Positions 13,772 to 14,758 of a stretch of 14,758 bases of DNA are shown here, in pieces; within the stretch, counting starts at the first letter, position 1, and each line of letters starts with the position of its first letter. Origin of the DNA: an uncultured Bacteroidota bacterium (GTDB taxonomy: Bacteria > Bacteroidota > Ignavibacteria > UBA10030 > UBA8401). The stretch covers positions 1 through 14,758 of the forward strand of contig CALETH010000032.1 in assembly GCA_937920105.1 (NCBI GenBank), in the 5' to 3' direction. The translations under genes and the position numbers were made by a program. The notes under the pieces were generated by a model. The model saw only the letters and a list, made by a program, of their open reading frames with translations. It did not search any database and was not told the origin of the DNA.

Positions 13772-14611
13772 ATGAAAAAAAAATCTACCAATCTTCCATT
13801 ACTGATTATTTCATATTCCATTCTTATAATTTTTTCCATCATTGCATTATATCCAACCCTGCAAGTAGTAACAATTTCATTAAGACCTTCTAACAGTCTG
13901 CTTTCCACATCATTAGAAATCATTCCAGCCAACGCAACAGTAAATTCGTATAAAATACTTTTTACAGAAAAACCATTTTTCAAATGGTTCGTAAATAGTC
14001 TATTTATTTGTGGTGTTGTTACCATTACGGGAGTTGCACTTGCCTCAACGGCCGGTTACGCATTTTCTCGATACAAATTCATCGGAAAAAAAATTGGAAT
14101 GCTTAGTTTATTAGTTACACAAATGTTTCCGCCAACAATGTTGTTGTTGCCAATGTATATCATGTTAGTAAAACTTCATCTCATCAATAGTTATTTGGGA
14201 ATAATTGTTATGTATTCCGCAACAGCAATGCCATTTTGTATTTGGCAGATGAAGGGCTATTATGATACAATTCCCATGAGTTTGGAAGAAGCCGCACGCA
14301 TTGATGGATGTTCACATTTCCAAGTATTTTTTAAAATCATACTTCCATTAGCATCACCAGCATTGGTGATAACTGCACTATTTTCTTTTATGACGGCATG
14401 GACAGAATATGTTGTTGCTGCACAAGTTTTGCAAGATACAGATTTATATACTTTACCACTCGGTTTAAAATCATTTGAATCCAACATGGGAACAGAATGG
14501 GGGCTGTATGGAGCAGCATCAGTTATTGTAACAATTCCCGTTGTGATTTTATTTTTATCACTCAGTAAATGGTTAGTTTCAGGATTAACATTAGGAAGTG
14601 TGAAAGGATAA
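13772..14611 (+). CDS. ABC sugar transporter permease, MalG type
   Basis: This 279-residue inner-membrane permease of the carbohydrate-uptake-1 (MalG) class has about six transmembrane helices. The first is near 10-32, followed by a large periplasmic stretch and then the permease core. The EAA loop that contacts the ATPase is clear: EEAARIDGCSHFQVFFKIILPLASPAL (172-198), with the conserved DG at 178-179. FVNSLFICGVVTITGVALASTAGYAFSRY (72-100), TQMFPPTMLLLPMY (115-128) and a C-terminal LVSGLTLGSVKG end are typical of MalG. The sugar is unknown; maltose-type or other oligosaccharides are possible. A MalF partner, binding protein and ATPase are absent from the window, upstream at least, where sucD lies. 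A palindrome ends 15 bases before the ATG. Confidence 0.9.
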   Translation: MKKKSTNLPLLIISYSILIIFSIIALYPTLQVVTISLRPSNSLLSTSLEIIPANATVNSYKILFTEKPFFKWFVNSLFICGVVTITGVALASTAGYAFSRYKFIGKKIGMLSLLVTQMFPPTMLLLPMYIMLVKLHLINSYLGIIVMYSATAMPFCIWQMKGYYDTIPMSLEEAARIDGCSHFQVFFKIILPLASPALVITALFSFMTAWTEYVVAAQVLQDTDLYTLPLGLKSFESNMGTEWGLYGAASVIVTIPVVILFLSLSKWLVSGLTLGSVKG

Positions 14612-14758
14612 CTGTGATTTTCAGGATTTTAGGATAGTAAAAATAATAATATTAATTTGAAGCTGAATAAGAAGAAGAGAAAAAAAAGGGTTAAGATGGA
14701 TAATTTTAACTCGATTAAGACAACGGAGATCAATCTTTAGCAGTGAAACCATTCGAAG
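14612..14758. other. Window tail without a confident gene
   Basis: AT-rich spacer after the permease stop. A possible start ATG at 14696, preceded by a purine run and GGG, opens only 14 codons before TAG (14738-14740). In another plus frame 14719-14757 reads DNGDQSLAVKPFE, which looks protein-like and is open to the edge, but it has no ATG and follows a TAA at 14716-14718. No terminator is evident. Confidence 0.4.

Noticed and set aside
1..14758. tRNA or rRNA genes
   Set aside because: I saw no stretch with tRNA landmarks (GGTTCGAATCC-type arm with paired acceptor ends) or rRNA-like sequence; the strong hairpins are single-stem or three-stem repeats.

Overview
The window is low-GC bacterial DNA. 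Most genes lie on the + strand, are closely packed, and often lack a strong Shine-Dalgarno sequence. The desaturase, the M64-type metallopeptidase, the CX4CH lipoprotein and the scramblase-like protein resemble families I associate with the Bacteroidota/FCB group (Bacteroidota, Ignavibacteriota, Kapaibacteriota). That placement is inference from remembered family features, not from a search.

Layout. 1-236 (-) is the 5' end of an unrecognised secreted protein, divergent from a secreted M64-family metallopeptidase (412-1836). 1911-5550 looks like one transcription unit: an APC-superfamily permease, ispD (isoprenoid precursor synthesis, overlapping the permease by ATGA), a delta-9-type acyl-CoA desaturase and a DUF1475-like membrane protein, closed by an intrinsic terminator near 5595. 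5640-6425 encodes a DUF1295/steroid 5-alpha-reductase-like membrane protein. It converges on a small lipoprotein with a cytochrome-c-like CX4CH motif (6478-6876, -). Next come phospholipid headgroup genes psd (GTG start at 6966) and pssA, then purine synthesis genes purS and purQ, then tatA and gatA. After a repeat-rich spacer come a scramblase/LURP-one-like gene and a small antitoxin-like gene. A second repeat-rich spacer leads to sucD, whose C-terminus carries an unusual lysine-rich tail, and a MalG-type ABC sugar permease. The last 147 bases hold no confident gene.

The genes are mostly housekeeping: membrane lipid synthesis and modification (desaturase, DUF1295, psd, pssA, possibly the scramblase-like protein), isoprenoids, purines, Tat export, tRNA-dependent amidation and the TCA cycle. 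I see no new defence, mobile or biosynthetic system.

The unusual content is in the spacers. Almost every gap after 6.4 kb holds a strongly palindromic element. There are GAAA-tetraloop hairpins (6432, 9813), 31-33 bp palindromes with a shared T-A-rich centre but different self-complementary arms (8804, 9880, 13724), a nested inverted repeat (7627-7691), and two copies of a roughly 90-bp three-stem repeat exactly 1100 bp apart. One of those copies sits inside what looks like an insertion that split a fourth palindrome (11377-11584).
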